Below, one piece after another: positions 17,939-26,476 of a stretch of DNA of 64,000 bases. The position numbers and the translations under genes were made by a program. Each line of letters opens with the position of its first letter. The stretch's first letter is position 1. Source of the DNA: Pantoea rwandensis. Lineage in GTDB: Bacteria; Pseudomonadota; Gammaproteobacteria; Enterobacterales; Enterobacteriaceae. A model generated the notes under the pieces. The model saw only the letters and a program-made list of their open reading frames with translations, was not told where the DNA came from and ran no database searches. Location of the stretch: NCBI RefSeq assembly GCF_002095475.1, contig NZ_MLFR01000030.1, forward strand, positions 1-64,000. Direction: 5' to 3'.

Positions 17939-18540
17939 TCCTGCAAACACTGGGCGATGAATGTGGCCGCCTGCATCGCACCCTGTGAGGAGATGGTGTG
18001 GCCGGTGGCGGCTTCATAGCGTGCTTCCACGGTGACGCCCGCGGCTTGCAGGCGCTGTGTTGCAGACTCACTTTCGCTATAAGGGATCACGCTATCGGCC
18101 TTACCATGAATTAGCAGGGCAGGAATATGTGCCTTGGGTGTTAATGTGCCGTCAAAGGACAATCGTCCGGAAAACGCCACCACCCCCGCCAGCGGATAAC
18201 GACCGGATGCCAGTGCGTCCAGCGCCATGATCGAACCCTGAGAAAAGCCCACCAAAATCAGCTTATCCCACGCGTCAGCCATACCGTGCTGTACCATCAG
18301 TTGCTGCAACGTCTCATCGAAGGCTGCGCGCGCTTCACGCACGCGAGCCGGACGATTTTCTGCGGTAATGCCCGTCAGGCTAAACCACTGGTAGCCCATC
18401 GCATGTTCAAACGGATAGGGCGCATTCGGCGAGGCAAAAGCCACATCCGGCAGCAGACTGGCCCAGTGCTGACCGAGCACCGCAAGGTCATCGCCATTAC
18501 TGCCGACACCGTGTAAAAAAATCACTAACGCTTTTGCCAT
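17935..18540 (-). CDS. Alpha/beta hydrolase, phospholipase/carboxylesterase family (YpfH-like)
   Basis: 201-residue serine hydrolase. The N-terminal FLHGVGSNGDD loop supplies the oxyanion hole, the nucleophile is in GFSQGS, the Asp follows LLIHGKADSVIP and the His is in ATGHT. QWFSLTGIT matches YpfH-type esterases of enterobacteria, but the identity is not strong enough for the symbol. It lies 11 bp downstream of the glutathionyl-hydroquinone reductase gene in the same direction, so the two are probably one transcript. Confidence 0.83.
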   Translation of the reverse strand: MAKALVIFLHGVGSNGDDLAVLGQHWASLLPDVAFASPNAPYPFEHAMGYQWFSLTGITAENRPARVREARAAFDETLQQLMVQHGMADAWDKLILVGFSQGSIMALDALASGRYPLAGVVAFSGRLSFDGTLTPKAHIPALLIHGKADSVIPYSESESATQRLQAAGVTVEARYEAATGHTISSQGAMQAATFIAQCLQD

Positions 18541-18551
18541 GCCACTGCTCC

Positions 18552-19493
18552 TTATAATCCGTAATCCGCCATATCCGGGCCAACCGGCACAATCCCATTC
18601 GGGTTCAGCGCTTTAATCGAATAGTAACCCTGTTTGATATGGTCGATGTTTACTGTCTGACGCACACGCGAAACCGCCAGCATACTCTTCAGATAGCGAT
18701 CGAGCAGCGGATAGTCGCGCAAGCGGCGCAGATTACATTTGAACAGGCCGTGATAGGCGACGTCAAAACGCACCAGCGTCACGAACAAGCGAATATCGGC
18801 TTCGGTCAGGCGCTCGCCGAGCAGGAAGGTGCGGCCATCTTTCAGACGCTGTTCAAGTTCATCCAACTGGCTGAATACGTCATTAAACGCCTGCTGGTAG
18901 CTCACCTGGGTGGTGGCAAAACCAGTGCGGTACACGCCGTTATTCAAACGCGGATAGACCGATTCGTTGATCGCGTCGATCTCTGAGCGAAGATCCTCTG
19001 GATAAAGATCGAGGCTGCTGTCGGCCAGATCGCCAAAACCGCTGTTCAGCATGCGCAGGATGTCAGCTGACTCATTGTTCACGATGGTCTGGGTCTTTTT
19101 ATCCCACAGCACAGGCACCGTCGCGCGGCCGGTAAAATCGGCATCGGCGCGGGTATATATCTCGTGGATGTATTCGGCTTTATTGAGCCAGTCACGGTCA
19201 GAACCGGGATAATCACCGAAGTGCCACCCTTGTGCGCCTAACTGCGGCTCCACCACGGAGACGCTGATGACGTTTTCCAACCCTTTCAGACTGCGCGCCA
19301 CCAAGGTGCGCGAGGCCCATGGGCAAATCAGTGCCACATACAGATGATAGCGATCCGGCTCGGCGGCAAATTCGCTGGAGCCGTCTGCGGTGATCCAGTG
19401 GCGAAAACTGGACGTTTGACGGACAAATCCGCCCTGTTTATCGGTGGCTTGAACCGGATGCCACTCTGCGCTCCACTTACCGTTTACCAACAT
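18552..19493 (-). CDS. yqjG: Glutathionyl-hydroquinone reductase (YqjG type)
   Basis: 313-residue Xi-class glutathione transferase. The active-site motif ICPWA (Cys57) sits at the end of the first strand of the thioredoxin-like domain, followed by VPVLWDKKTQTIVNNESADI for glutathione binding and an all-helical C-terminal domain. The enzyme reduces glutathionyl-hydroquinones to hydroquinones. Start at 19493 (MLVNGKWSAEW) has GAGGAG upstream; a longer frame from 19580 is unsupported. A LysR gene lies 98 bp upstream in the same direction. Confidence 0.9.
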   Translation of the reverse strand: MLVNGKWSAEWHPVQATDKQGGFVRQTSSFRHWITADGSSEFAAEPDRYHLYVALICPWASRTLVARSLKGLENVISVSVVEPQLGAQGWHFGDYPGSDRDWLNKAEYIHEIYTRADADFTGRATVPVLWDKKTQTIVNNESADILRMLNSGFGDLADSSLDLYPEDLRSEIDAINESVYPRLNNGVYRTGFATTQVSYQQAFNDVFSQLDELEQRLKDGRTFLLGERLTEADIRLFVTLVRFDVAYHGLFKCNLRRLRDYPLLDRYLKSMLAVSRVRQTVNIDHIKQGYYSIKALNPNGIVPVGPDMADYGL

Positions 19494-19591
19494 CGCTCTA
19501 CTCCTCTGTGGTGAGGAGACCAGCATAACGCGCTGCTGGTTAGGTGATAATCCGGGCAAAATGGCTTTCATTGCTTCCAAAATGGAAGGAA

Positions 19592-20491
19592 TTAGCCGGG
19601 CGGGTGCTGCTGAAAATGATCGGCGAGGAAATCAATCAGTAAGCGAGTTTTCTGCGCCAGATGGCGAGCGGGGGGATAGAGGGCAAACAGCCCCATCGGC
19701 GGCGTAGCGAAGTTATCCAGCAACGAGACGATTTCACCGCGTTGCAATGCCGGTGCGGCAATAAAACCGGGCAAACGGGCGATGCCCAATCCGGCGATCG
19801 CCGCCTGCAAGCAGGCCTCCGTGTTGGAAAAACAGAGGCGGCCACGAATTGGCATGCTCACGCTATCGCCGCACGGCGTGACAAACGGCCAGTGCCAGGG
19901 ATCGCGGAAATTGGTGTCGCTGATGCACTGGTGTGTGGCTAAATCGCGCCAATGCTGGGGGGTGCCCTGTTGCAACAGGTAACCCGGCGAGGCGGCTACG
20001 CGAATCGGCACATCGCCCAAACGGCGCGCAATCAGACTGCTGTCATCCAGCTTGCCAATGCGAATTGCCATATCAAAGCCTTCATCGACGATGTTAACTG
20101 CACGATCGGAGAAATTCACATCCAGTTCAATCAACGGATAGTGGCGCGCAAATGCCACTAATACGCTGGCAAGCACCGCGGTGCCAAAGGTGCCGGGCGC
20201 ACTAATTTTCAGGCGGCCGGTCGGCGTGGTGGCGCTTTCGCGTATCGTGGCGTCCAGTGCGTCAAAGGCATCCAGCAGCGTTTTCACCCGCTCGTAATAC
20301 GCTCGTCCAACTTCCGTGGGCGACAAGGCACGCGTGCTGCGTTTGAACAGCTGCACCCCCAGTTCCTGCTCCAGCCGTGATACTAGCTTCGACGCCTGCC
20401 CGCTGCTGGTGCCAAGGCGCTCCGCGGCACCGGCAAAACTGCCGACTTCCAGCACGGCAACAAACATGCGGTCACAATCGAGACGATCCAT
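19592..20491 (-). CDS. LysR-family transcriptional regulator
   Basis: 299-residue regulator of the CrgA/aaeR-like LysR branch: MDRLDCDRMFVAVLEVGSFA, then AAERLGTSSGQASKLVSRLEQ as the helix-turn-helix, then LFKRSTRALSPTEVG. Start at 20491 is preceded by AGGA; a longer frame from 20527 is not needed. It is upstream of yqjG and ypfH-like genes in the same direction and may regulate them or itself. Confidence 0.88.
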   Translation of the reverse strand: MDRLDCDRMFVAVLEVGSFAGAAERLGTSSGQASKLVSRLEQELGVQLFKRSTRALSPTEVGRAYYERVKTLLDAFDALDATIRESATTPTGRLKISAPGTFGTAVLASVLVAFARHYPLIELDVNFSDRAVNIVDEGFDMAIRIGKLDDSSLIARRLGDVPIRVAASPGYLLQQGTPQHWRDLATHQCISDTNFRDPWHWPFVTPCGDSVSMPIRGRLCFSNTEACLQAAIAGLGIARLPGFIAAPALQRGEIVSLLDNFATPPMGLFALYPPARHLAQKTRLLIDFLADHFQQHPPG

Positions 20492-20608
20492 GGCGGTTCC
20501 TGAGCAGCGAAAAGGGTGAGTATACACACTCGTTAATGATCAACGGTAAATCGTGTTGCCATCATAAATTGCTAAATGCGACAAAATGTCGCACAATTTC
20601 ATCTGCTG

Positions 20609-20627
20609 TACGTCAAGCAATGACGTA
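20609..20627. promoter_or_regulatory. Palindromic operator upstream of the toxin-antitoxin pair
   Basis: TACGTCA and TGACGTA are perfect inverted 7-mers around AGCAA, 56 bp before the antitoxin start; an outer TGTAC...GTACA frame surrounds them (20606-20636). This is the expected location for autoregulation by an antitoxin or toxin-antitoxin complex. Inferred from position and symmetry only. Confidence 0.5.
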
Positions 20628-20682
20628 TTGATAGTACACCCTCACCACACCGTCGCGGGTGGCGACAACAAGAGGTTTATAT

Positions 20683-20919
20683 ATGGCAACCAGCATTCGC
20701 TTAGACGATGATTTCGTTGAAGATGTGAGAACACATGCCGAAGCAATGAGTCGCAGCGTGCCTAAACAGATTGAGCACTGGGCCAAGATTGGTCGCATAG
20801 CAGAGGATAATCCCGATCTGACGTTCTCATTCATCAATGAGATCTTACTGGCTAAAGCAGAAATGGATAACGGCAAGGTCAAAAAATATGTGCGCAGAAA
20901 AGACCGGACAGGAAGTTGA
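20683..20919 (+). CDS. ParD-like type II antitoxin
   Basis: 78-residue protein starting MATSIRLDDDFVEDVRTHAE, a ribbon-helix-helix-like N-terminus of the ParD-like antitoxin family, followed by SVPKQIEHWAKIGRIAEDNPDLTF and a basic tail. Start at 20683 is preceded by AAGAGG; the frame open from 20659 adds residues with no family match. It overlaps the toxin gene by 32 bp, the usual antitoxin-first order. It likely neutralises the downstream toxin and binds the palindrome upstream. Confidence 0.85.
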   Translation: MATSIRLDDDFVEDVRTHAEAMSRSVPKQIEHWAKIGRIAEDNPDLTFSFINEILLAKAEMDNGKVKKYVRRKDRTGS

Positions 20920-21217
20920 AGTATATCAAACAGGTCGTTTTGAGAAGGCTTTTAACCGCCTGACGGAACAGGACAAGGAGGGTGTTGATGAAGAGATTGA
21001 TCGCATCATTGCGAACCCAGAGATAGGCGAACGCAAGAAAGGTGATCTGAGCTATCTCTGGGTGCACAAGTTTTACTTGGGTAAGCAGCAATATCTGTTG
21101 GGTCACCGCTGGGTCGACCAGAGACTGGAGATCTATCTTCTGAGTCTCGGTACACATGAAAATTACTATGATGATCAGAAGCAACACCGCAAAAACGATC
21201 TGAAGTTCATTGGCTAG
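20888..21217 (+). CDS. RelE/ParE-family type II toxin
   Basis: 109-residue toxin of the RelE/ParE superfamily. The core reads YQTGRFEKAFNRLTEQDKEGVDEEIDRII, then GDLSYLWVHKFYLGKQQYLLGHRW and LEIYLLSLGTHENYYDDQKQH, the pattern of two helices followed by a beta sheet. Start at 20888 (MCAEKTGQ) overlaps the antitoxin; a longer frame from 20837 would extend deeper into it. Whether it cuts mRNA on the ribosome or poisons gyrase cannot be told. The pair is a compact cargo between housekeeping genes. Confidence 0.84.
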   Translation: MCAEKTGQEVEVYQTGRFEKAFNRLTEQDKEGVDEEIDRIIANPEIGERKKGDLSYLWVHKFYLGKQQYLLGHRWVDQRLEIYLLSLGTHENYYDDQKQHRKNDLKFIG

Positions 21218-21383
21218 CAGAGTCGCTTCCTTAAGCGGTGGAAGCGTCCGTTCCAATCCTAAACTCCCCTCGGCGAGATTCCTGCAAATAGATTGTCGAT
21301 GTACATTCAGTGCGCCGCCTCTTTTCCCCTGCGGCAAAACCTGTTGAACTAGCCGTTCGCCTAAAGCTGGCCGGGAGCCATGC

Positions 21384-22508
21384 ATGTCTTTGCTTCACCT
21401 GTCATCGCTGGCGGAGATTTCTGCCCTCGAATGGGATGCGCTGTTACCTGACGATCAACCATTTTTACGCCATGCCTTTCTTCTCACGCTGGAAGAGAGC
21501 GGCAGCGTGCGGGCGGAAAATGGCTGGCAGCCGGATCACTTGCTGTGGCGAGAAAATGGCGTGCTCAGCGCCGCGCTGCCGGGCTATCGCAAGCGCAACT
21601 CTCAAGGCGAATACGTGTTTGACCACGCGTGGGCCGACGCCTGTCAACGCGCCGGCATTCAATATTATCCAAAATGGCTCGGTGCGATCCCGTTCAGCCC
21701 CGTTACCGGTGCCCGTTTATTGGGTGAGGCAGCGGCTATCCGCCAGCTGCTCGCCGCGCTGCCCGACGAACTGATGCAGCATGGTTTGAGCGGCGCACAT
21801 ATCAATTTCACCACGCCGTTTGCCAACGATGTGATGGAGCAGCAACCTGACTGGCTCGCGCGTCTCGGCATCCAATATCACTGGCACAACAAAGGCTATC
21901 GCGATTTTCAGGATTTCCTCGATACGCTGATGTCACGCAAACGTAAACAGCTGCGCAAAGAGCGTGAGCAGGTGGCGAGCAGCGGCTTTGAATTTCATTG
22001 GTATCGTGGTGACGAGCTGAGTGAGGATCAGTGGGATTTCGTCTACACCTGCTATGCCAACACCTATGCGGTACGTGGTCAGCGTCCTTATCTCACGCGG
22101 CAGTTTTTCAGCCTGCTGGCCGAACGTATGCCGCGCTCGATTCGCGTGGTGATTGCCACGTTGCAGGGCCAGCCCGCCGCCATGGCGTTTTATTTAGTCG
22201 ATGGCAATTCGCTGTACGGGCGTTACTGGGGCTGTCTGGCGGAGTTTGATCGTCTGCACTTCGAAACCTGTTTTTACCAGGGCATGGAATTCGCCATTGC
22301 TGAAGGTTTGCAACGCTTTGATGCCGGCGCGCAGGGTGAGCACAAACTGGTGCGTGGCTTCGAACCGCAGATTACCCATTCATGGCACTACCTGTGCCAT
22401 CCGGGATTGCGTGAAGCCGTTGAGGAGTATTTAGTGCAGGAGCGGGCAGGGATTCGTGCTTATGCCATTGAAGCGCGCGAAGCCCTGCCGTACCGACGCG
22501 GCGATTAA
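21384..22508 (+). CDS. FemAB-like / GNAT-fold protein (DUF482 family)
   Basis: 374-residue protein of the family once called peptidogalycan biosynthesis protein (PF04339), related to FemAB aminoacyl transferases with a GNAT fold. Recognisable parts are LPGYRKRNSQGEYVFDHAWA, KWLGAIPFSPVTG, LMSRKRKQLRKERE and the C-terminal FDAGAQGEHKLVRGFEP. No signal peptide or membrane helix. Its role in proteobacteria is unproven. It converges on the ABC exporter gene, with a 4-bp stop overlap. Confidence 0.85.
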   Translation: MSLLHLSSLAEISALEWDALLPDDQPFLRHAFLLTLEESGSVRAENGWQPDHLLWRENGVLSAALPGYRKRNSQGEYVFDHAWADACQRAGIQYYPKWLGAIPFSPVTGARLLGEAAAIRQLLAALPDELMQHGLSGAHINFTTPFANDVMEQQPDWLARLGIQYHWHNKGYRDFQDFLDTLMSRKRKQLRKEREQVASSGFEFHWYRGDELSEDQWDFVYTCYANTYAVRGQRPYLTRQFFSLLAERMPRSIRVVIATLQGQPAAMAFYLVDGNSLYGRYWGCLAEFDRLHFETCFYQGMEFAIAEGLQRFDAGAQGEHKLVRGFEPQITHSWHYLCHPGLREAVEEYLVQERAGIRAYAIEAREALPYRRGD

Positions 22509-24337
22509 TCCTCGCCGACAAAACCACCGGTCTGATGCTGCCACAGGCGTGCATACAAGCCGCCTTGCGCCAGCAGTTCGCGGTGGTTACCCATCTCGAC
22601 AATTTCGCCTTTATCCAGCACCACCAGTCGATCCATCTTAGCGATCGTCGACAGTCGGTGCGCAATGGCAATCACCGTTTTGCCCTGCATCAGCGTTTCC
22701 AGGCTCTCCTGAATCGCCGCTTCTACTTCGGAATCCAGCGCGGAAGTCGCTTCATCCATAATCAGAATCGGCGCATCTTTCAGCAACACACGGGCAATGG
22801 CAATACGTTGACGCTGACCGCCTGAGAGTTTCACGCCGCGTTCGCCGACATGCGCATCCAGCCCGGTACGTCCTTGTGGATCGGACAATAGCGGAATGAA
22901 CTCATCGGCGCGGGCGCGAATAATCGCCGCTTGCAGCTCGTCTTCGGTAGCATCCGGCCGTCCGTACAACAGGTTTTCACGAATCGAACGATGCAGCAGT
23001 GAGGTGTCCTGAGTAATCATGCCGATCTGACCACGCAGGCTCTCTTGGGTCACTTCGGCGATGTTATGATCGTCAATCAGGATGCGCCCACCGTTGATGT
23101 CATAAAGGCGCAGCAGCAAGTTCACCATGGTGGATTTACCGGCGCCAGACGGCCCAATCAGACCGATTTTTTCGCCCGCTTTGATGTTGAGATTGAGGCG
23201 ATTAATCACCTGGCGGCTGCCGCCGTAATCAAAGCGTACATCTTCGAAGCGAATCTGGCCGCGCGTCACCTGCAGGTTATTCGCCTTAGGCTCATCCTGC
23301 ACGCTCAGCGGTTGCGCGATGGTGTTCAATCCATCCTGCACCATGCCGATATTTTCAAAGATGCCATTCACCACCCACATGATCCAGCCGGACATGTTGA
23401 CCAAGCGGATCACTAAACCGGTTGCCAGCGCAATCGCGCCGACGCTGATCAGCGACTGGCTCCACAGCCATAACGCCAGTGCCGAGGTGCTGACAATCAG
23501 CAGGCCATTAAGCGTCGACAGTGTGATATCCATGGTGGTCACCATGCGACTGGCGTGCTGGGTTTTGTCGGTTTGCTCCTGAATCGCCTCACGCGCGTAG
23601 CGTTTTTCCAAGTCGTTGTGCGCGAACAACTTGATGGTGGCGATATTGGTATAGCCATCAACAATGGTGCCCATCAGTTTGGAACGCGCTTCGGAAGAGA
23701 CCACAGAACGCTGCTTCACGCGCGGCACGAAGAAGCTCAGCGATACGCTATAGGCGACGATCCAGATGATCAGCGGAATCATCAAGCGCCAGTCAGCTTC
23801 GGCGAACAGCACCAGTGAGGTCACGGCGTAAATCACCACATGCCAGATGGCATCAACCAGCTGCACGGCGGAATCACGCAGTGAGTTACCGGTCTGCATG
23901 ATGCGCTGGGCGATGCGCCCGGCGAAATCGTTCTGGAAGAAGTTCAGGCTCTGACGCAGTACGTAGTTGTGGTGCTGCCAACGGATCATGCTGGTCATGC
24001 TCGGGTTAATGCTTTGATGCACCAGCATATCGTGCGCGGCGATGACAATCGGCCGCAGAATCAGCGCGACAAATCCCATCCACAGTAGCGTGGGCCAGTT
24101 GTCAGTGAACAACGTGGCGGGCGTTGAGTGATTGACTAAATCGATGATGCGGCTGAGATAGCTAAACAGTGCCACTTCAATCAGCGCCTGTGCCAGGCCA
24201 ACTATCAGCAGGGCGACAAAGCTTGGCCACACCTGACGCAGATAGTAGAGATAAAACGGCCAAACGCTGGTGGGTGGAGAATCGGTTGGTGCGTCCTGGA
24301 AAATATTGATAAAACGTTCAAAACGACGATACAACAT
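22505..24337 (-). CDS. ABC exporter half-transporter (permease-ATPase fusion)
   Basis: 610-residue exporter half-molecule: six transmembrane helices in residues 35-330, then the ATPase with Walker A GPSGAGKS, Q-loop MITQDTS, signature LSGGQRQR, Walker B ILIMDEATSALD and the His switch IAHRL. The arrangement resembles MsbA/multidrug exporters that homodimerise. Substrate is unknown. It is divergent from the acetyltransferase gene and has no partner in the neighbourhood. Confidence 0.92.
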   Translation of the reverse strand: MLYRRFERFINIFQDAPTDSPPTSVWPFYLYYLRQVWPSFVALLIVGLAQALIEVALFSYLSRIIDLVNHSTPATLFTDNWPTLLWMGFVALILRPIVIAAHDMLVHQSINPSMTSMIRWQHHNYVLRQSLNFFQNDFAGRIAQRIMQTGNSLRDSAVQLVDAIWHVVIYAVTSLVLFAEADWRLMIPLIIWIVAYSVSLSFFVPRVKQRSVVSSEARSKLMGTIVDGYTNIATIKLFAHNDLEKRYAREAIQEQTDKTQHASRMVTTMDITLSTLNGLLIVSTSALALWLWSQSLISVGAIALATGLVIRLVNMSGWIMWVVNGIFENIGMVQDGLNTIAQPLSVQDEPKANNLQVTRGQIRFEDVRFDYGGSRQVINRLNLNIKAGEKIGLIGPSGAGKSTMVNLLLRLYDINGGRILIDDHNIAEVTQESLRGQIGMITQDTSLLHRSIRENLLYGRPDATEDELQAAIIRARADEFIPLLSDPQGRTGLDAHVGERGVKLSGGQRQRIAIARVLLKDAPILIMDEATSALDSEVEAAIQESLETLMQGKTVIAIAHRLSTIAKMDRLVVLDKGEIVEMGNHRELLAQGGLYARLWQHQTGGFVGED

Positions 24338-24398
24338 AAGTCACTCTTTCCGCTTGGTGAGAGTTAACAGCTTAGTGCAATGAAAAGGGATTACCGAC

Positions 24399-24893
24399 AT
24401 GGATTTAACTATTCGCGGTCGTGAGCCAGCCGATGCCACCGCTTATCAACGTCTTTATAGCCACCCTGAAGTCTATCGCTGGACCACGCAGCTGCCGTTT
24501 CCCAGCGTGCAAACCTGGCAGAAAAAATTCGAGAACATGGACGCGGCAGGCTATATCGGCTTTGTCGCGGAGATTGACGGGCAAATGGTAGGCGAGTTGA
24601 CGCTGTTTGTTGAACAGCGCCCGCGTACGCGCCATAGCATCAGTTTCGGCATCAGCGTGGATCCTGCGTTCGGCGGGCGCGGTATTGGCGAGAAACTGAT
24701 TCGTAACGCCATCGATTATGCATTCAACTGGCTGGGCGTGGTGCGCATTGAGCTGGAAGCGTTTCATGATAATGCGCGTGCGCTGCGGTTGTACCAGCGC
24801 CTTGGTTTTGAACATGAAGGTCTGAAGCGCAAAGCCTGCCTGCGCGACGGCGAATTTCACGACATCGTGGTGATGGCGAAATTGCGGGATTAA
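24399..24893 (+). CDS. GNAT N-acetyltransferase, YhhY-like
   Basis: 164-residue GNAT enzyme. The acetyl-CoA loop is FGGRGIGEKL (motif A), with LEAFHDNARALRLYQRLGFEHEG as motif B; the N-terminal HPEVYRWTTQLPFPS fits the YhhY (amino-acid N-acyltransferase) subgroup. Starts 61 bp from the divergent ABC exporter. The substrate is not certain. Confidence 0.85.
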   Translation: MDLTIRGREPADATAYQRLYSHPEVYRWTTQLPFPSVQTWQKKFENMDAAGYIGFVAEIDGQMVGELTLFVEQRPRTRHSISFGISVDPAFGGRGIGEKLIRNAIDYAFNWLGVVRIELEAFHDNARALRLYQRLGFEHEGLKRKACLRDGEFHDIVVMAKLRD

Positions 24894-24900
24894 GTGACGT

Positions 24901-25118
24901 GCGGGCTTTGACCGGGTACGCATAAATGCGTCATTAAGGTCTGTGCGGTATTTGACCAGGTGCGCATAAATGCGTCATTAAGGCCAGTGCGGTATTTGAC
25001 CAGGTGCGCATAAATGCGTCATTAAGGCCAGTGCGGTATTTGACCAGGTGCGCATAAATGCGCACCCTACAGCGGCGGCGGGGATGAGGGGTTCGTAGGG
25101 GCGCCATTTATGGCGACC
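24901..25118. repeat. 44-bp tandem repeat (four units) plus family C palindrome
   Basis: Units start at 24901, 24945, 24989 and 25033; each reads GCGGTATTTGACCAGGTGCG followed by CATAAATGCGTCATTAAGG. The last unit continues into GCGCACCCTAC and then, at 25096, GTAGGGGCGCCATTTATGGC. The same unit and the same ending occur at 34800-34964. The array fills the gap between two convergent genes. Confidence 0.85.
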
Positions 25119-25127
25119 GTGAAAACG

Positions 25128-26042
25128 TTACTGGCTCTTCTCTACGTACTTCTGCATATTCTCTTTGGTCACCAGCTCGAACGGGATCCACACGTGGGAA
25201 TCCACTTTCTCGCCTTTAATGAGCTTCTGTGCCACATCCACCGAGGCTTTGCCTTGGCCTACCGCATCCTGGAACACCGTGACCTGCATCTTGTCCTGCG
25301 ACAACGCTTTTAGGCCATCCGGCGTGGCATCAATGCCGCCGACCAGAATCTTCTTGTTGCTCTTCGCCAGTGCCATCGCGGCACCGATCGCCATCTCATC
25401 ATTATTCGCCGCGACGATATCAATCGCCTCGCCGTTGCCGATCCAGTTCAGCATCAGGTCCATGCCTTCGTTACGCGCATAGTTGGCAGGCTGTTTCTGT
25501 ACCACTTTCATGCCCGGATATTTCGCGACGACCTGCTCAACATCTTTGGTGCGTTGCAGTGCGCCTGCATCGGTCAGGTTGCCGATCATAATGGCCACAT
25601 TACCTTTGTAATTGGCCATCTTCGCCAAGGCTTCCATCTGCAAGGTGCCCGATTCGCGCTCGTCTGAACCGACAAATACTACCCCGGCGGGCAATGTTTT
25701 ATCGCCTGGCGTGCGGTTCACATACACCAGCGGAATTTTTGCCTGCTGCGCCAGTTTGGTCAGCTGTGGCGTACTGGCGGAATCCACCGGATCGACAATG
25801 ATGGCGTCCACGCCTGCGCCAATAAAGCTCTGCACCTGGTCGGTCTGACGGCCAACATCGCCGCGCGCATCCTCAAACTGCACATCAAGTCCGCGCGCTT
25901 TGGCTTCTTTATCAATCGACTGGCGAATAATGGTTAAAAAGTTTTGATCGAAATAGGCCATCGATACGCCAATTTTCTCTGCTAATGCGGAGGCCGAACT
26001 GGACAGCAGGCCAAGCAACAGTATCGCCTTGAGGGTTTTCAT
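25128..26042 (-). CDS. Periplasmic sugar-type substrate-binding protein, orphan
   Basis: 304-residue binding protein of the ribose/galactose class (Peripla_BP_4). A Sec signal (MKTLKAILLLGLLSSSASALA, cleaved before EKIG) is followed by VQSFIGAGVDAIIVDPVDS, VGSDERESG and AANNDEMAIGAAMAL, typical of RbsB/inositol-binding relatives. There is no ATPase or permease gene adjacent, so it must share a transporter encoded elsewhere or act in sensing. A palindrome 38-68 bp upstream is a candidate operator. Confidence 0.87.
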   Translation of the reverse strand: MKTLKAILLLGLLSSSASALAEKIGVSMAYFDQNFLTIIRQSIDKEAKARGLDVQFEDARGDVGRQTDQVQSFIGAGVDAIIVDPVDSASTPQLTKLAQQAKIPLVYVNRTPGDKTLPAGVVFVGSDERESGTLQMEALAKMANYKGNVAIMIGNLTDAGALQRTKDVEQVVAKYPGMKVVQKQPANYARNEGMDLMLNWIGNGEAIDIVAANNDEMAIGAAMALAKSNKKILVGGIDATPDGLKALSQDKMQVTVFQDAVGQGKASVDVAQKLIKGEKVDSHVWIPFELVTKENMQKYVEKSQ

Positions 26043-26476
26043 CGCGGACTCCAGGGTAAGCTTGTTATTAGAATGAATGTTTCAATGATAATTAAAATGG
26101 ATCATTGAAATCATTTTCAGCCTACGAGGCGGCAAGCAAGCTGACAATCAACATGTATGGATTTTGCTGCTAAGCGCACACTTTGCTCGCGGGTGCATGA
26201 TGATTTGCAGGCTCATAGTGATGTTGCGAAGCTTTTTCTCAGAGCTGGCGCACATTCTGAAGCAAAAGCATCGGCTTATTTAAGGTTCTGTGCAGCGCCG
26301 CACCCTGCTTTGTGGCAGATGCCAAAACTGGCGTGAAATAACGATGTGGATTCCTTCATCCGCACAATGACCCGCTTGCGCCTGGCTCTCTATAGTTGCT
26401 GAACAGTGAAATCTAAGCGGTATTCCTGAACATCATCGCTTCGGAGCAGGACGCTCCTTCATCTAGGGGTTCAGCC
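26043..26476. promoter_or_regulatory. Divergent intergenic region with palindromic operator
   Basis: 434 bp without a gene. TTTCAATGAT (26080-26089) and ATCATTGAAA (26101-26110) are perfect inverted 10-mers with an 11-bp spacer, just upstream of the binding-protein gene, and look like a repressor site. Towards the MFS gene there is a possible -10 TATAGT (26391-26396) with a weak -35 ATGACC, and a small GGAGC/GCTCC hairpin at 26443-26457. The remaining sequence shows nothing recognisable. Confidence 0.45.
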
